Of a stretch of DNA of 51,547 bases, positions 7,935 to 16,657 are shown piece after piece. Numbering within the stretch: the stretch's first letter is position 1; every line of letters starts with the position of its first letter. The notes beneath the pieces are model-generated. The model had not been told where the DNA came from. It saw nothing but the letters and a program-made list of their open reading frames with translations, and did no database searches. This DNA comes from Gemmiger formicilis (GTDB lineage: Bacteria; Bacillota; Clostridia; Oscillospirales; Ruminococcaceae). Made by a program: the position numbers and the translations under genes. Location: the NCBI RefSeq assembly GCF_018784445.1, contig NZ_WQOH01000019.1, positions 1 through 51,547 on the forward strand, in the 5' to 3' direction.

Positions 7935-9947
7935 TCAATCCCCGGCCTTGTCCCAGTGCGCAAAGGAGAACTCGCCCCGGTAGTTGGAGGCACTGTACTC
8001 GGGGTATTTTTCCGGGTGATAGACCGGCCCATCGGGTGCGGGGCGGTCCTGGGTATAAATGTACATCTTGTGGGCATCCCACAGGATGATTTCATCCCGC
8101 GGGTCGCCGGTCAGGTTCAGCACCTCGGCGCACTGGTCGGGGTGGCCGTCGTCGGGGAAGAGCACGACCCGGTCGCCGTCACCGTCCAGCATGCCGCCGT
8201 ACTTGACGTTGCCGTTGAGCAAAATCAGCTCGGTACCGTCGCCCTTCCAGTTGACAGGCGCCACAACATTGCCGTTGGAGGAAGGCTCCATGTGCCAAAT
8301 CTCATGGCCCTTGCAGTCGTACAGGTAGATGATGCCCTGGTTTTCCCAGTAGGTGGTGGTGGCAATCTGCAGACCGCGCATATTCGGGCAGTAGTTGGCT
8401 ACGCTGATGCGCTGGCCGTGGCCGTTGATATCCCGGGCCAGGATGTGACCGTGCTTGTCCACGATCATGAAACCCTCCCAGCCGGAGACAATAGCCAGCA
8501 GCTCCTCATCGATATCAGGGTCAAACTTGCCAATGACGATTTCATCCGTGTGATCGGTGTCGATGGGCAGCTCCCACTGCAATTTGCCGTCGCTGCTGAT
8601 CATGTTGTAGCAGCTGAAAATTTCATCCTTGCCGTCGCCGTTGAAGTCGTAGGCATAGGGGAAGTGGCCGGTGTTGTTGTGGGTGAACTTCCACAGCAGG
8701 TTGAAGTTCTCGTCGTACACCCACAGGCGGGCGTAACGGTCCTTGATGAGGATATCGCTGGCATGCTCCTTGCCGGAGACGTTCACAATGCGGATAGCAT
8801 CAACGTTCAGCCGGTCAAATGCGTGCTTCTGGAACTCGATGCCCAGAATCTCATCCGCCGGGTCGTCGTTGTAGGGCGTATCCATGCTGCGCAGCAGCTT
8901 ACCGGTGCGGCCGTCCAGGATCATGACCTTGAAATCTCGGGCAAAAATGACCTCGTCGTAGCCATCATTGTTGATATCGTAGATTTGGAACGGCAGGTCG
9001 CAGGTCGTGTCCTGGTTCACCGCCAGGGTCGAAGGCTCACCCACCTGCCACAGCACCTCGCCGGTCTCGACATTGACGGCTGTCAGGCAGCTGATGTTGC
9101 AGTAGCGCTCCTTGAACACGCGCTTCTGGTGTTGTGCCATGACGAAGTACCAGTCGTCGCCGCCCATCAGATGGCCGAAGCGAATCTGTCGCGACGCTCC
9201 GAAGTCCTTGAGGTCGATGACCTTGTACAGCTTGGGGCGGGGGTAGTGGCTGCGCTTTTCGGCCAGGCGGGCCTGCTCGGCATCCTCGCACTCGACGATG
9301 CGGGCGGCCTCCTCCGGCGTGGTGGTGATGAGCACGTTCGTGTACTGGGTGGGCATAAAGGCCGCCAGCGCCACCTTGCCGTAGGTGTAGCGGTCGTCCT
9401 GCACAGTCAGCAGCTTTTCGCCGTTGATGGATCCGGTGAAGGTATTGCCCTTACAGGTCACGCGCATCGTGTAGTACTGGTCGCAGTTGTACTCGTAGGG
9501 GGCCTCGGCCAGCATCGTGCGCTCTTTTTTCTCGATGCGCCAGAACTGCACCTTGTTGTCATTCATAAAGAAGGCGTAGTGCATCAGCGACGTCTGGTAG
9601 CGGAACAGCACACCGGCTTCCTCGTCGCTGCAAAGGGTGCGCAGTGTGACAGTGAAGGTGTAGTCCTGCCAGCGCTCCTCGCCGGTAGCCAGCACCGGGC
9701 AGACGCCGTGGGTCAGCGGATTGCGCACGCGGGTCTGCTCCATGTAGTGTACGCCGTCGGTGGCGGTGACGAGCCAGCTGGGGCCGCGATAGTTGCAGTT
9801 TGCGATGGGGTCATACCACTGCCCTCGGTAACCTGGCAGCGGGCTGTAATGATACTCACCCATTGCGGAATGTTCGCGGTCAAAGGGCAGCGGACCGATC
9901 GGGAAAGACTGGAAATCATCCTGGAATAAAATAACGGTATCTGCCAT
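7935..9947 (-). CDS. Beta-propeller protein, candidate rhamnogalacturonan lyase
   Basis: 670 residues from ATG 9947 (GGGAGG eight bases upstream); the ATG at 10001 lies in a terminator hairpin and is rejected. Residues about 1-210 resemble a concanavalin-like jelly roll (DDFQSFPIGPLP, VLFRYQTSLMHYAFFM). From about residue 225 a repeated propeller carries calcium-binding loops such as DINNDGYDE and DFNGDGKDE, as in FG-GAP/VCBS proteins and PL11 rhamnogalacturonan lyases. No signal peptide, so it would act inside the cell. Neighbours (GH105, importer) support a pectin lyase or a carbohydrate-binding role. I cannot place it in a CAZy family with certainty. Confidence 0.6.
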   Translation of the reverse strand: MADTVILFQDDFQSFPIGPLPFDREHSAMGEYHYSPLPGYRGQWYDPIANCNYRGPSWLVTATDGVHYMEQTRVRNPLTHGVCPVLATGEERWQDYTFTVTLRTLCSDEEAGVLFRYQTSLMHYAFFMNDNKVQFWRIEKKERTMLAEAPYEYNCDQYYTMRVTCKGNTFTGSINGEKLLTVQDDRYTYGKVALAAFMPTQYTNVLITTTPEEAARIVECEDAEQARLAEKRSHYPRPKLYKVIDLKDFGASRQIRFGHLMGGDDWYFVMAQHQKRVFKERYCNISCLTAVNVETGEVLWQVGEPSTLAVNQDTTCDLPFQIYDINNDGYDEVIFARDFKVMILDGRTGKLLRSMDTPYNDDPADEILGIEFQKHAFDRLNVDAIRIVNVSGKEHASDILIKDRYARLWVYDENFNLLWKFTHNNTGHFPYAYDFNGDGKDEIFSCYNMISSDGKLQWELPIDTDHTDEIVIGKFDPDIDEELLAIVSGWEGFMIVDKHGHILARDINGHGQRISVANYCPNMRGLQIATTTYWENQGIIYLYDCKGHEIWHMEPSSNGNVVAPVNWKGDGTELILLNGNVKYGGMLDGDGDRVVLFPDDGHPDQCAEVLNLTGDPRDEIILWDAHKMYIYTQDRPAPDGPVYHPEKYPEYSASNYRGEFSFAHWDKAGD

Positions 9948-9971
9948 GGCAACCTCCCTATTGATTTTCTC

Positions 9972-10019
9972 TAAAAAAGCCGCAAATAAAGGCTTTTTCA
10001 TGCTCCTTTACTTGCGGCT
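9972..10019 (-). terminator. Intra-operon terminator after the binding-protein gene
   Basis: Minus-strand stem with arms AGCCGCAA and TTGCGGCT, each extended by a TAAA/TTTA pair, followed by TTTTTT. It sits in the short gap between the binding protein gene and the lyase-like gene. It would keep the binding protein mRNA in excess over the downstream enzymes. Confidence 0.75.
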
Positions 10020-10028
10020 GATGTTCAA

Positions 10029-11417
10029 TTATGCCTGTGCTTCGTAGGCAGCCTGATACTCGTCGATCTTGGCGGCCCAACCGGAGACGCAATCCTGAGC
10101 GGTCATGTTGCCCATCAGAACGGCCTGGAAGTCAGCGGTCATATCGTCGGAGATGAAGGTGGAGAACTCAGTCAGCCAGTACGGGTTCTGGATCTGCTTG
10201 TAGTTTTCGTCCTCCAGGTAGCTGGCGTACAGCATCATCTCGGGGTCATTCTTGTACCAATCCTGCTCTTCAACGTCCTTGTTGCAGGGCACACGGCCGA
10301 TAGCCTGGCACATGCCGCCCTCGCACTCGGCGTCCAGCAGCACGTTCATCAGCCAAACAGCACCGGAGTAGTCGTGGTCGTCGCCCTGGTTGGTGATGCA
10401 ATAGACGTTGGGCTGCAGACCGGAAGCGAAGTAGTGGCCCTCATCGTTGGCCAGCACGCGGGCGGCTGCGAAGTTGCCCTCACCCAAGTTGGTCAGGTGG
10501 GTAGACTCGGAAGAAGAGTTGTGGATGATGTACATGGAGACGCCGGAACCGAACTCTGCAACGATCTGGGAGAAGTTGTTGTTGATGGAGTCGCCGGAGA
10601 CTTCGTTGTTCTTGTAGAGGTTGGCGTAGGTGTCCAGGGCTTCGGCGAACTTGGCGTCGCCCAGGATGCACTTGCCGTTCTCGTCGAACCAGGAGCCGTC
10701 ATAGCCCAGGCCGTCGGTGTAGGTCCACAGCCAGGCAACCAGGCTGTCGTAAGGACGCACGCCGCGCAGAGAGTAGAAGTAAGAGGAGTTTGCGGGGTCA
10801 GCATACTTCTCGCAGTCCTCCAGGAACTCCTTCTGGGTAGCGGGCGGAGCATCGATGCCCTTCTCCTTGAACTTGGCGGTATTGTACCAGGCAACCTCCT
10901 GGTTGTATGCATAGGGGATGCCGTACAGCGTGCCGCCGCCGATGTTGCGCATACTGTCTACCATGCTGCTGTCGATTTTGTCGAGGGTCTCGATCTGGTC
11001 GAGGTAATCATCCAGCGGCAGCAGGGAATCCTGTGCGGTGAAGGTCGCCACGTTGGAGAAGCCCAGGCTGACGACGTCGGGCATCGTATCGGTGGAGACA
11101 GCCATCTGGAACTTCTCCTGGAAGTCGGCGAAGGAGAAGCTGGTGTACTTGATCTCGTACTGGTCCTGCTCAGCGTTGATTTTGTCGAAATAATCCTCAA
11201 AATAAGCGTCGGTCACAGGGTCAGCGGAGTGATACCAATACTCCAGGGTCTGTTTCTCGCCGGTGGGGGCAGCCGCAGCGGTAGAGGTGCTTTCGGCAGT
11301 GCTCTCAGTCGAGGTCGAGGCGGCGGTGCTGGTGGCGGAGCTTCCGCCGCAGCCGGCCAGCAGGGTAGCGGCCATGGCAGCGCTCAGGACCGCAGCGGTG
11401 GTACGGGTTGCTTTCAT
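10029..11417 (-). CDS. ABC importer sugar-binding lipoprotein
   Basis: 462-residue extracellular solute-binding protein (family 1). The N-terminus is a lipoprotein signal with lipobox LLAGC (Cys about residue 23), followed by a Ser/Thr/Ala-rich tether of about 30 residues and the substrate-binding fold (LEYWYHSADPVTDAYFEDYF, then DVVSLGFSNVATF). It is anchored on the outer face of the membrane and delivers sugars to the two permeases encoded immediately upstream. No ATPase is encoded here, as usual for CUT1 systems that use a shared MsmX/UgpC ATPase. Operon context suggests oligosaccharides from rhamnogalacturonan. ATG 11417 has AGGAGG about 10 bases upstream. Confidence 0.88.
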   Translation of the reverse strand: MKATRTTAAVLSAAMAATLLAGCGGSSATSTAASTSTESTAESTSTAAAAPTGEKQTLEYWYHSADPVTDAYFEDYFDKINAEQDQYEIKYTSFSFADFQEKFQMAVSTDTMPDVVSLGFSNVATFTAQDSLLPLDDYLDQIETLDKIDSSMVDSMRNIGGGTLYGIPYAYNQEVAWYNTAKFKEKGIDAPPATQKEFLEDCEKYADPANSSYFYSLRGVRPYDSLVAWLWTYTDGLGYDGSWFDENGKCILGDAKFAEALDTYANLYKNNEVSGDSINNNFSQIVAEFGSGVSMYIIHNSSSESTHLTNLGEGNFAAARVLANDEGHYFASGLQPNVYCITNQGDDHDYSGAVWLMNVLLDAECEGGMCQAIGRVPCNKDVEEQDWYKNDPEMMLYASYLEDENYKQIQNPYWLTEFSTFISDDMTADFQAVLMGNMTAQDCVSGWAAKIDEYQAAYEAQA

Positions 11418-11456
11418 TTGTGTTTTCCTCCTATAAATGAAATCTAATTCTACGCC

Positions 11457-12302
11457 TTATCCCTTGACCGCACCGGAGGTCGCGCCGCCGGAGAGGTGCT
11501 TCTGGATGAAGGCAAAAATTACAACAACGGGGATCAGTGCGATGACGCATCCGGCGGCGAGCTTGCCGTAGTCGGTGCCGTATTCGCCCTGGAAGACATT
11601 CAGCGCCAGGGGCAGGGTGTACTTGGCTTTATCGGTGATGAACGCGGTGGCGTAGACGTAAACGTTCCACGCATTGATGAATGCGTATGCACCGGTGGCG
11701 ACGATGCTGGGCAGCATGACCGGGATCAGGACGCGGAACACCGCCCCCAGCAGGGTGCAGCCGTCCACTTGGGCGGCCTCTTCCAGTTCACGCGGGACTG
11801 AGCTGTAATAACCCATCATCATGAACATACAGAAGGGAAGGTTCGTGCAGGTGCAGATCAGCACCAGGCTCCACAGGCTGTTGATGAGGTGCAGCTTGAC
11901 CATCGTCTGGAACAGGGGGATCATCAGGACGACGGCGGGCAGCATTTGGGTCGCCAGCATCAGCACGTAGATGAAGGTTTTGCCGTAGAAGCGGTAGCGG
12001 CTCATCGCGTAACCGGAGAGCAGGCTCAGCAGCGTGACCAGAACCGTGGTCAGTGCGGCGACGAAGGCGGTGTTGGCAACGTTGTTGCCAAAGCCCATCT
12101 TCTCAAACAGGTAGGAGTAGTTGCTCAGCGTGGGATTGTCGGGCCAGTATTTGATGGGCAGGCTCAAAACCTCAACGCTGTCTTTCAGAGAGGTGTTGAC
12201 GATCCAGTAGAAGGGGAACAGCGTCCCGATCAGGAAGAGGATCAGCGGCAGATACAAAGTCAGGCAACGCCAACCCAGATCTTTTGCTTCACGTTTTGTC
12301 AT
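11457..12302 (-). CDS. Carbohydrate ABC permease, MalG type
   Basis: 281 residues with six membrane segments and the CUT1 inner-membrane motif EEAAQVDGCTLLGAVFRVLIP (EAA loop that docks the ATPase). MalG-like subunits end with a short tail as here. Gene order permease, permease, binding protein is typical of oligosaccharide importers. The gap to the MalF-type gene is 12 bases, so the two are cotranscribed. Confidence 0.9.
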   Translation of the reverse strand: MTKREAKDLGWRCLTLYLPLILFLIGTLFPFYWIVNTSLKDSVEVLSLPIKYWPDNPTLSNYSYLFEKMGFGNNVANTAFVAALTTVLVTLLSLLSGYAMSRYRFYGKTFIYVLMLATQMLPAVVLMIPLFQTMVKLHLINSLWSLVLICTCTNLPFCMFMMMGYYSSVPRELEEAAQVDGCTLLGAVFRVLIPVMLPSIVATGAYAFINAWNVYVYATAFITDKAKYTLPLALNVFQGEYGTDYGKLAAGCVIALIPVVVIFAFIQKHLSGGATSGAVKG

Positions 12303-12314
12303 GGGTTTGCCTCC

Positions 12315-13250
12315 TTAGTTGTCAGTCTGGCCCATTTTGCCAAATCGGATGTAGACGAACGCAACGACCATCATGATCAGCGTGGAGATAACTGCCAGCG
12401 CCGAGGCGTAGCCGTAATCATAGCTGCCGGTGAAGGTATTCATAATGTACAGCGCCAGCGTGGTGGTGCCGCGGTTCGGGCCGCCGTCCGTCAGGGAGAC
12501 GATCAGGTCAACAGCGTTGAAGGTCCAAATCGCACGCAGCAGCGTGGTAAAGATGATGGTGTCTTTAATCATCGGCAGCGTAATGCGGAACAACGTGACC
12601 GCCGAGTTGGCACCGTCGATCTTGGCGGACTCGTACAGATCATCGGAGATACCGGACAGCGCCGACATATAGCTGATGGTGAAGAAGGGGATGCCGCGCC
12701 AGATGTTGGCAATGACGGCCGCGAGCATGGCGCTGCTGCCGTTGGAGAACCAGGAAATGTTCATTTCAATGATGCCCGCGCGGCGCAGCAGGTCATTGAT
12801 GACGCCGTAGGTCTGGCCCAGCATCAGGTTCCAGATGATACCGACCATCAAACCGGCAACGGCCCAGGGCACCAGAGCCAGTGCGCGGATAACACCGCGG
12901 CCCTTGAACTTGCGGGTCAGCAGCCATGCCAGCCAGAAACCCAGCACGGTCTGGAACACGACGCTCAGAATCACGTAGACGGCGGTGTTGCCCAGCGTCT
13001 TTAAGAAGATCTGGTCTTTGGTGAAGACGGTCACAAAGTTTTCCAGGCCGATAAAGTGGCGGTCGTTGGGTTTCGTGACCTTGTAGGACTCTGTACTCAT
13101 CATAAACACGTTGATGATGGGCCAGATCATAAAGCACATTACAAACGCCAGCATGGGTGCCAGCAGCAGGTACGGTGTTACCAAGCGCCGATAGTGCATC
13201 ATTGAACCTTTTTTGCTCAACTGCAATTCCGCTCCGTTGTTTTTGCTCAT
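12315..13250 (-). CDS. Carbohydrate ABC permease, MalF/UgpA type
   Basis: 311 residues with six membrane segments and the EAA loop (YESAKIDGANSAVTLFRITLP). First permease of the importer, partner of the MalG-type protein at 11457-12302. The N-terminal 25 residues are polar and cytoplasmic. It follows the dehydrogenase gene by 16 bases. Confidence 0.9.
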   Translation of the reverse strand: MSKNNGAELQLSKKGSMMHYRRLVTPYLLLAPMLAFVMCFMIWPIINVFMMSTESYKVTKPNDRHFIGLENFVTVFTKDQIFLKTLGNTAVYVILSVVFQTVLGFWLAWLLTRKFKGRGVIRALALVPWAVAGLMVGIIWNLMLGQTYGVINDLLRRAGIIEMNISWFSNGSSAMLAAVIANIWRGIPFFTISYMSALSGISDDLYESAKIDGANSAVTLFRITLPMIKDTIIFTTLLRAIWTFNAVDLIVSLTDGGPNRGTTTLALYIMNTFTGSYDYGYASALAVISTLIMMVVAFVYIRFGKMGQTDN

Positions 13251-13266
13251 GGCTTTCTCCTTAGTG

Positions 13267-14292
13267 TTATTCAGCCGCTTTCAGCACGACCTTCATCAGG
13301 TTGCCGCTGTTGTGGCGCAGGGCCTCAAAGGCCTCGCCCGCCTGGTCCAGCGGGTATTCGGCGCTGACCAGTGCCTCCACATCGACCTTGCCGCTTGCCA
13401 GGATGTCAATGACCTGCTCAAAGTCAGAGTTGTAAGCGTTGCGGCTGCCGAAAACGTTCAGTTCCTTTTTCAATAAGATAGAATGCACAAAGGTCGTCTC
13501 GCGCTTGCCGTTACCGATCAGGATGATCTTGCCGGCGAAGGCGGCCTGGTCGATGCAGGTCAGGAAGGTTTCGGGTGCGCCGCAGCACTCCACGCAGACG
13601 TCGAAACCGTCACCGTTCGTGACCTTCTGGTTCAGGTCCTTCAATGCCTCGGGGTCCTTGCCGTTGGCCACGCCGTCCGCGCCCATCTGGGTCGCTTTTT
13701 CCAGGCGGCCGTCCAGCAGGTCGGTCATGTAGACCTCGGCGCCGATGGCCTTGGCGCTGAGCATCGCAAACATACCGATAGGACCTGCGCCGACGATGAG
13801 GACTTTATCGCCCTTTTGCACATTACCGCGGGTGATGCCGTGGTGGCCGATGCAGAACGGCTCTACCAGCGCCAGCTGGCGTGCGGTCAGACCTTTGCCG
13901 GAGAAGATACGCTGAACCGGCATCGTGATGTACTCCTGGAAGGAGCCGTCGCGCTGGACGCCCATCGTTTGGTTGTCCGTACAGCAGTTTACGAAACCGC
14001 GACGGCAGGAGTAGCACTTGCCGCAGTTGAAGTAGGGGTTGCAGGTGACGATATCACCGGGCTTGAGGCCCTTGTCATTTTCGGGGATATCCACGATGCG
14101 GGCGCTGAACTCATGGCCCGGCACACGGGGGTAGGTGGTGAACGGCTGGTTTCCGGTGTAGCTTGCCAGGTCAGCGCCGCAGATACCGCAATACATAACC
14201 TGCAGCAGGGCCTCACCTACCTTGGGGGTGGGAACCTCTGCGTCCTGGCGTACACGAACCTTGAACGGCTCTTCAATCAATACCTGTTTCAT
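13267..14292 (-). CDS. Zinc-dependent alcohol/polyol dehydrogenase (MDR family)
   Basis: 341 residues from ATG 14292 (MKQVLIEEPF) behind GAGGAGG; the ATG at 14322 lacks an RBS. Medium-chain dehydrogenase: catalytic zinc ligands in YCGICGADL and PGHEF, structural zinc site NCGKCYSCRRGFVNCC, and an NAD(H)-binding GAGPIGMF Rossmann motif. It oxidises a secondary alcohol on a sugar or sugar acid. Similar enzymes act on L-threonine, sorbitol, galactitol or galactonate-type substrates, and which applies here is not visible. As first gene in a pectin-oligosaccharide operon it probably handles a rhamnose- or galacturonate-derived product. The divergent LysR gene probably controls it. Confidence 0.85.
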   Translation of the reverse strand: MKQVLIEEPFKVRVRQDAEVPTPKVGEALLQVMYCGICGADLASYTGNQPFTTYPRVPGHEFSARIVDIPENDKGLKPGDIVTCNPYFNCGKCYSCRRGFVNCCTDNQTMGVQRDGSFQEYITMPVQRIFSGKGLTARQLALVEPFCIGHHGITRGNVQKGDKVLIVGAGPIGMFAMLSAKAIGAEVYMTDLLDGRLEKATQMGADGVANGKDPEALKDLNQKVTNGDGFDVCVECCGAPETFLTCIDQAAFAGKIILIGNGKRETTFVHSILLKKELNVFGSRNAYNSDFEQVIDILASGKVDVEALVSAEYPLDQAGEAFEALRHNSGNLMKVVLKAAE

Positions 14293-14360
14293 ATGGATTA
14301 GAACCTCCTCCACACTATTCACAGAAGTTGTTCTGCTTTGCCGATTTATTTTGTGCTTTT

Positions 14361-14390
14361 ATCATATCAGCCTTTTTTGCGAAGTTCCAA
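14361..14390 (-). promoter_or_regulatory. Promoter of the rhamnogalacturonan operon
   Basis: Minus strand: TTGGAA (14390-14385), 18-base spacer, TATGAT (14366-14361), about 70 bases before the dehydrogenase start. A single promoter here could serve the seven leftward genes down to the terminator at 5207-5247. Confidence 0.6.
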
Positions 14391-14410
14391 TACCAAAGCA
14401 GATATTGCCC

Positions 14411-14428
14411 CATAATGTCAATGTTATG
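14411..14428. promoter_or_regulatory. Candidate LysR operator
   Basis: Interrupted palindrome CATAA-N8-TTATG between the divergent dehydrogenase and lysR-type genes, 20 bases upstream of the leftward -35. Size and dyad match a LysR-type binding site (T-N11-A style). Assignment rests on position only. Confidence 0.45.
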
Positions 14429-14507
14429 GATTTTCTTGATTCTCTTTACAACGTCATTTTTTTATGTTACCATATTGTCATTCCACAAACTTTTGGGGGC
14501 TTTTTTG

Positions 14508-15473
14508 GTGAAAAATACCTTATCTGACCGTTTGAACTACTTAACTACCCTGGCCGAGGAGCAGAGTATTACCCGCGCGGCAGCGCGTCTGTTTATCTCC
14601 CAGCCTGCCCTGACGGCGTTTTTGAACCGCACCGAGGAGGAACTGGGCGTACGTCTGTTTGACCGCTCCACCACGCCCATCCGCATCACCAAGGCCGGGG
14701 CCTACTACCTGTCCGAGCTGGAAAAGATTTGTGTCATGCAGGACCGGCTGCACCAGGAGCTTTCGGATTTTTCCTCCCATGATCCGGAACTGCGGATCAA
14801 CATCGGCATCGGGCGCAACCGCGGCAGCATCTGGCTTTCCTCTGTCATGCCGGAGTTGAACCGCCTCTACCCTGATATGCGGCTGACCATCTTTGAGGAC
14901 CGCGACATCAATATGTTGGACAAGGTGCTCAACGGTGTGCTGGACATCGCCATCGTCGAGAGCTACGCCTACCATTCCTCGTTGCACTATCTGCGGCTGC
15001 CATCCGAGCAGTATATGTTCATCACCAGCTGCGAAAACCCACGGATGGCCGCCTACAGGGACGCCGTCTGCAGCCCGGAAGCGCCGCTGGATATCGACGC
15101 CGACTGGCTGGCGGACGATCTGTTCATCTGCCCCAGCGTCAAAGGCCGCATGAACCGCCAGACCCAGTGGATGTGCTCAACCTACAATTTCCAGCCCAAG
15201 CGCACGCTGTTTTTGGCCAGCGGCATGACCGCCTACCGCATGGCCGTGAGCGGCATGGGGCTGACCTTCCAGAATGCCGCCTACTCAACCTTTGTCAAGA
15301 CGAAGGAGCGGCCGCTGTTTATCATGCCGGGCGGCAAGGCGACCCAGCACCACGTTTTTGCACTGTTCAAGGGTGAGCCAAGGCCCGGCCTGCAGCAAGA
15401 TTTCATGCGGCTGCTGCACGACCGCATGAGCACCGCCATCTACGGCGAAGTCACCCCGATGGAGTATATGTAA
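14508..15473 (+). CDS. LysR-family transcriptional regulator
   Basis: About 321 residues from GTG 14508, preceded by TGGGGG; the in-frame ATG at 14328 would add a hydrophobic, non-family stretch and overlap the promoter. The N-terminal winged helix (LNYLTTLAEEQSITRAAARLFISQPALTAFLNRTEEELGVRLF in part) is the LysR HTH. Residues about 90-300 form the periplasmic-binding-like effector domain. It is transcribed away from the rhamnogalacturonan operon and shares its 215-base control region, so it is the likely regulator. Downstream lies a terminator and then a broken permease. Confidence 0.88.
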   Translation: MKNTLSDRLNYLTTLAEEQSITRAAARLFISQPALTAFLNRTEEELGVRLFDRSTTPIRITKAGAYYLSELEKICVMQDRLHQELSDFSSHDPELRINIGIGRNRGSIWLSSVMPELNRLYPDMRLTIFEDRDINMLDKVLNGVLDIAIVESYAYHSSLHYLRLPSEQYMFITSCENPRMAAYRDAVCSPEAPLDIDADWLADDLFICPSVKGRMNRQTQWMCSTYNFQPKRTLFLASGMTAYRMAVSGMGLTFQNAAYSTFVKTKERPLFIMPGGKATQHHVFALFKGEPRPGLQQDFMRLLHDRMSTAIYGEVTPMEYM

Positions 15474-15542
15474 GGTAAAATTTTGAACACATCCACCATC
15501 ATTATATAAATTTTTCAGTAACAATTCAAAAGATTGCAAAAG

Positions 15543-15600
15543 AACTCCTCATTTTCAAGCCCGGGGACACCGGGTCAAAAATGGGGAGTTTTAATGATTT
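15543..15600 (+). terminator. Terminator after the LysR gene
   Basis: Stem AACTCCTCATTTT against AAAAATGGGGAGTT with an inner CCCGG/CCGGG stem, followed by TTTAATGATTTTT. It ends the lysR transcript. The reverse strand is AT-rich enough to work for the remnant gene as well. Confidence 0.75.
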
Positions 15601-15612
15601 TTCCTTATGTCA

Positions 15613-15859
15613 GTGCTTATCCCGCAGGCAGAGCAACCCGGTCAGCGCCAGCATCCCGGCGTAAGGCAGGATATCGGCGGCCATACCGGCCGCCCAACCT
15701 CGCAGCGGTCAGGATGCCACTGTCCTTAAAATAGGTCACCAGCCAGCCGGTCACACTGTTTTCGGCGGCGTTCCGGCAGAAGAGCAGCGCCGTGAAGAAC
15801 GCCCCCAAAAACAGGACGATACGTTCCTTCAGGGTCATATGCCGTTGGAAAAAGTTCAT
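15613..15859 (-). pseudogene. Remnant of an MFS permease
   Basis: The minus strand from 15859 reads MNFFQRHMTLKERIVLFLGA and continues with a transmembrane stretch ending near FKDSGILTAA. The frame then drifts into Arg-rich nonsense to a stop at 15617, while the +1 frame carries a membrane-like tail (ADILPYAGMLALTGLLCLRDK) ending at 15613. These look like the start and end of a major-facilitator transporter joined by a large internal deletion plus a frameshift. Not functional as it stands. Confidence 0.55.
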
Positions 15860-15954
15860 GCGGGGCGCTCCTTTCCGGTGAAATTTTCATGATTTTATTG
15901 CATCGCCTTGGCGAAATCTTGGCAAGACCGGTCAAAGCTTTTGCCGAAATACGC

Positions 15955-15983
15955 TTGCACCCTGCCACGCACCGTGCTATGAT
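15955..15983 (+). promoter_or_regulatory. Promoter of the kdgF-like gene
   Basis: TTGCAC (15955-15960), 17-base spacer, TATGAT (15978-15983), about 90 bases before the cupin start. A near-consensus sigma-A promoter. Confidence 0.7.
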
Positions 15984-16075
15984 GGGGGAAAGTGCAACGC
16001 GCGAAAGGGAAATTCGTGCAGGAAAAGCTGCCCGCCGAAAAGCAGCACACCGCAAAATAAAGGAGCGAAGTATCC

Positions 16076-16420
16076 ATGGAGAAAAAGCATGAAAATACCG
16101 TATGGGTCCCCCATGCCGAGACCCTGCCCGAGCCTGCAGGCCCCGGCGTGACCCGCCGCGTGCTGGCCTATAACAAAGGCCTGATGTGCGTGGAAAACAC
16201 CTTTGAAAAAGGCGCAGTGGGTGCGCTGCACAGCCATCCCCACACCCAGATCACCTATGTCGTGTCGGGCCGTTTCCGCTTTACCATCGGCGACGAAGTG
16301 CGCGAAGTGACCGCCGGGGACACGATGCTGAAAACCGACGGCATCATCCACGGCTGCGAGGCCCTGGAGCCCGGCGTCCTGCTGGACATCTTCACCCCCA
16401 TGCGGGAGGATTTCGTCTGA
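16076..16420 (+). CDS. kdgF: KdgF-like cupin, unsaturated uronate linearising enzyme
   Basis: 114-residue single-domain cupin, close to the length of KdgF proteins (about 110). The metal site HSHPHTQITYVVSG (residues 52-65) and the second-strand IIHGC histidine (about H92) match the family, as does the C-terminal EPGVLLDIFTPMREDF, which I recall as characteristic of KdgF. KdgF opens 4,5-unsaturated galacturonate to the linear keto sugar in pectin breakdown. That is the sugar released by the GH105 encoded at 6692-7909, so the two proteins fit one pathway although the genes are in separate units. ATG 16076 has AGGAGCG upstream. A general cupin is the alternative. Confidence 0.75.
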   Translation: MEKKHENTVWVPHAETLPEPAGPGVTRRVLAYNKGLMCVENTFEKGAVGALHSHPHTQITYVVSGRFRFTIGDEVREVTAGDTMLKTDGIIHGCEALEPGVLLDIFTPMREDFV

Positions 16421-16548
16421 CCACCCGCAAAAGTCAGCCAAAAAATAAAGGCCCAATCAAAACCGGGCATCTGACAGTAAAGCAGGAAATTTTCTAAGGC
16501 ATCGCCTCGCTTTGTTGACGTGCGTGCCGCTGACAGGATATATCCTCC

Positions 16549-16580
16549 GACAAAGGGACCGCCAAGGCGGTCCCTTTGTC
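16549..16580 (+). terminator. Terminator after kdgF-like gene
   Basis: Perfect 15-bp inverted repeat (arms GACAAAGGGACCGCC/GGCGGTCCCTTTGTC, loop AA). Only a weak T-run follows. It probably ends the cupin transcript about 130 bases past its stop. Confidence 0.6.
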
Positions 16581-16614
16581 ATTGGTGCTGCCATGGAACG
16601 ATATAGGAAAACAC

Positions 16615-16655
16615 CAACACCCCCAACGGGCTTTAGCTGCTCGTTGGGGGTGTTG
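16615..16655 (-). terminator. Terminator after the EutH-type gene
   Basis: Perfect 14-bp stem (arms CAACACCCCCAACG/CGTTGGGGGTGTTG). On the minus strand it is followed by GTGTTTTCC. It lies just past the eutH stop. Confidence 0.75.
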
Positions 16656-16657
16656 AT

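Noticed and set aside
7956-9929. Long rightward open frame opposite the propeller gene
   Set aside because: Shadow in a GC-rich gene; Val-rich composition without motifs, while the minus strand has clear calcium loops.
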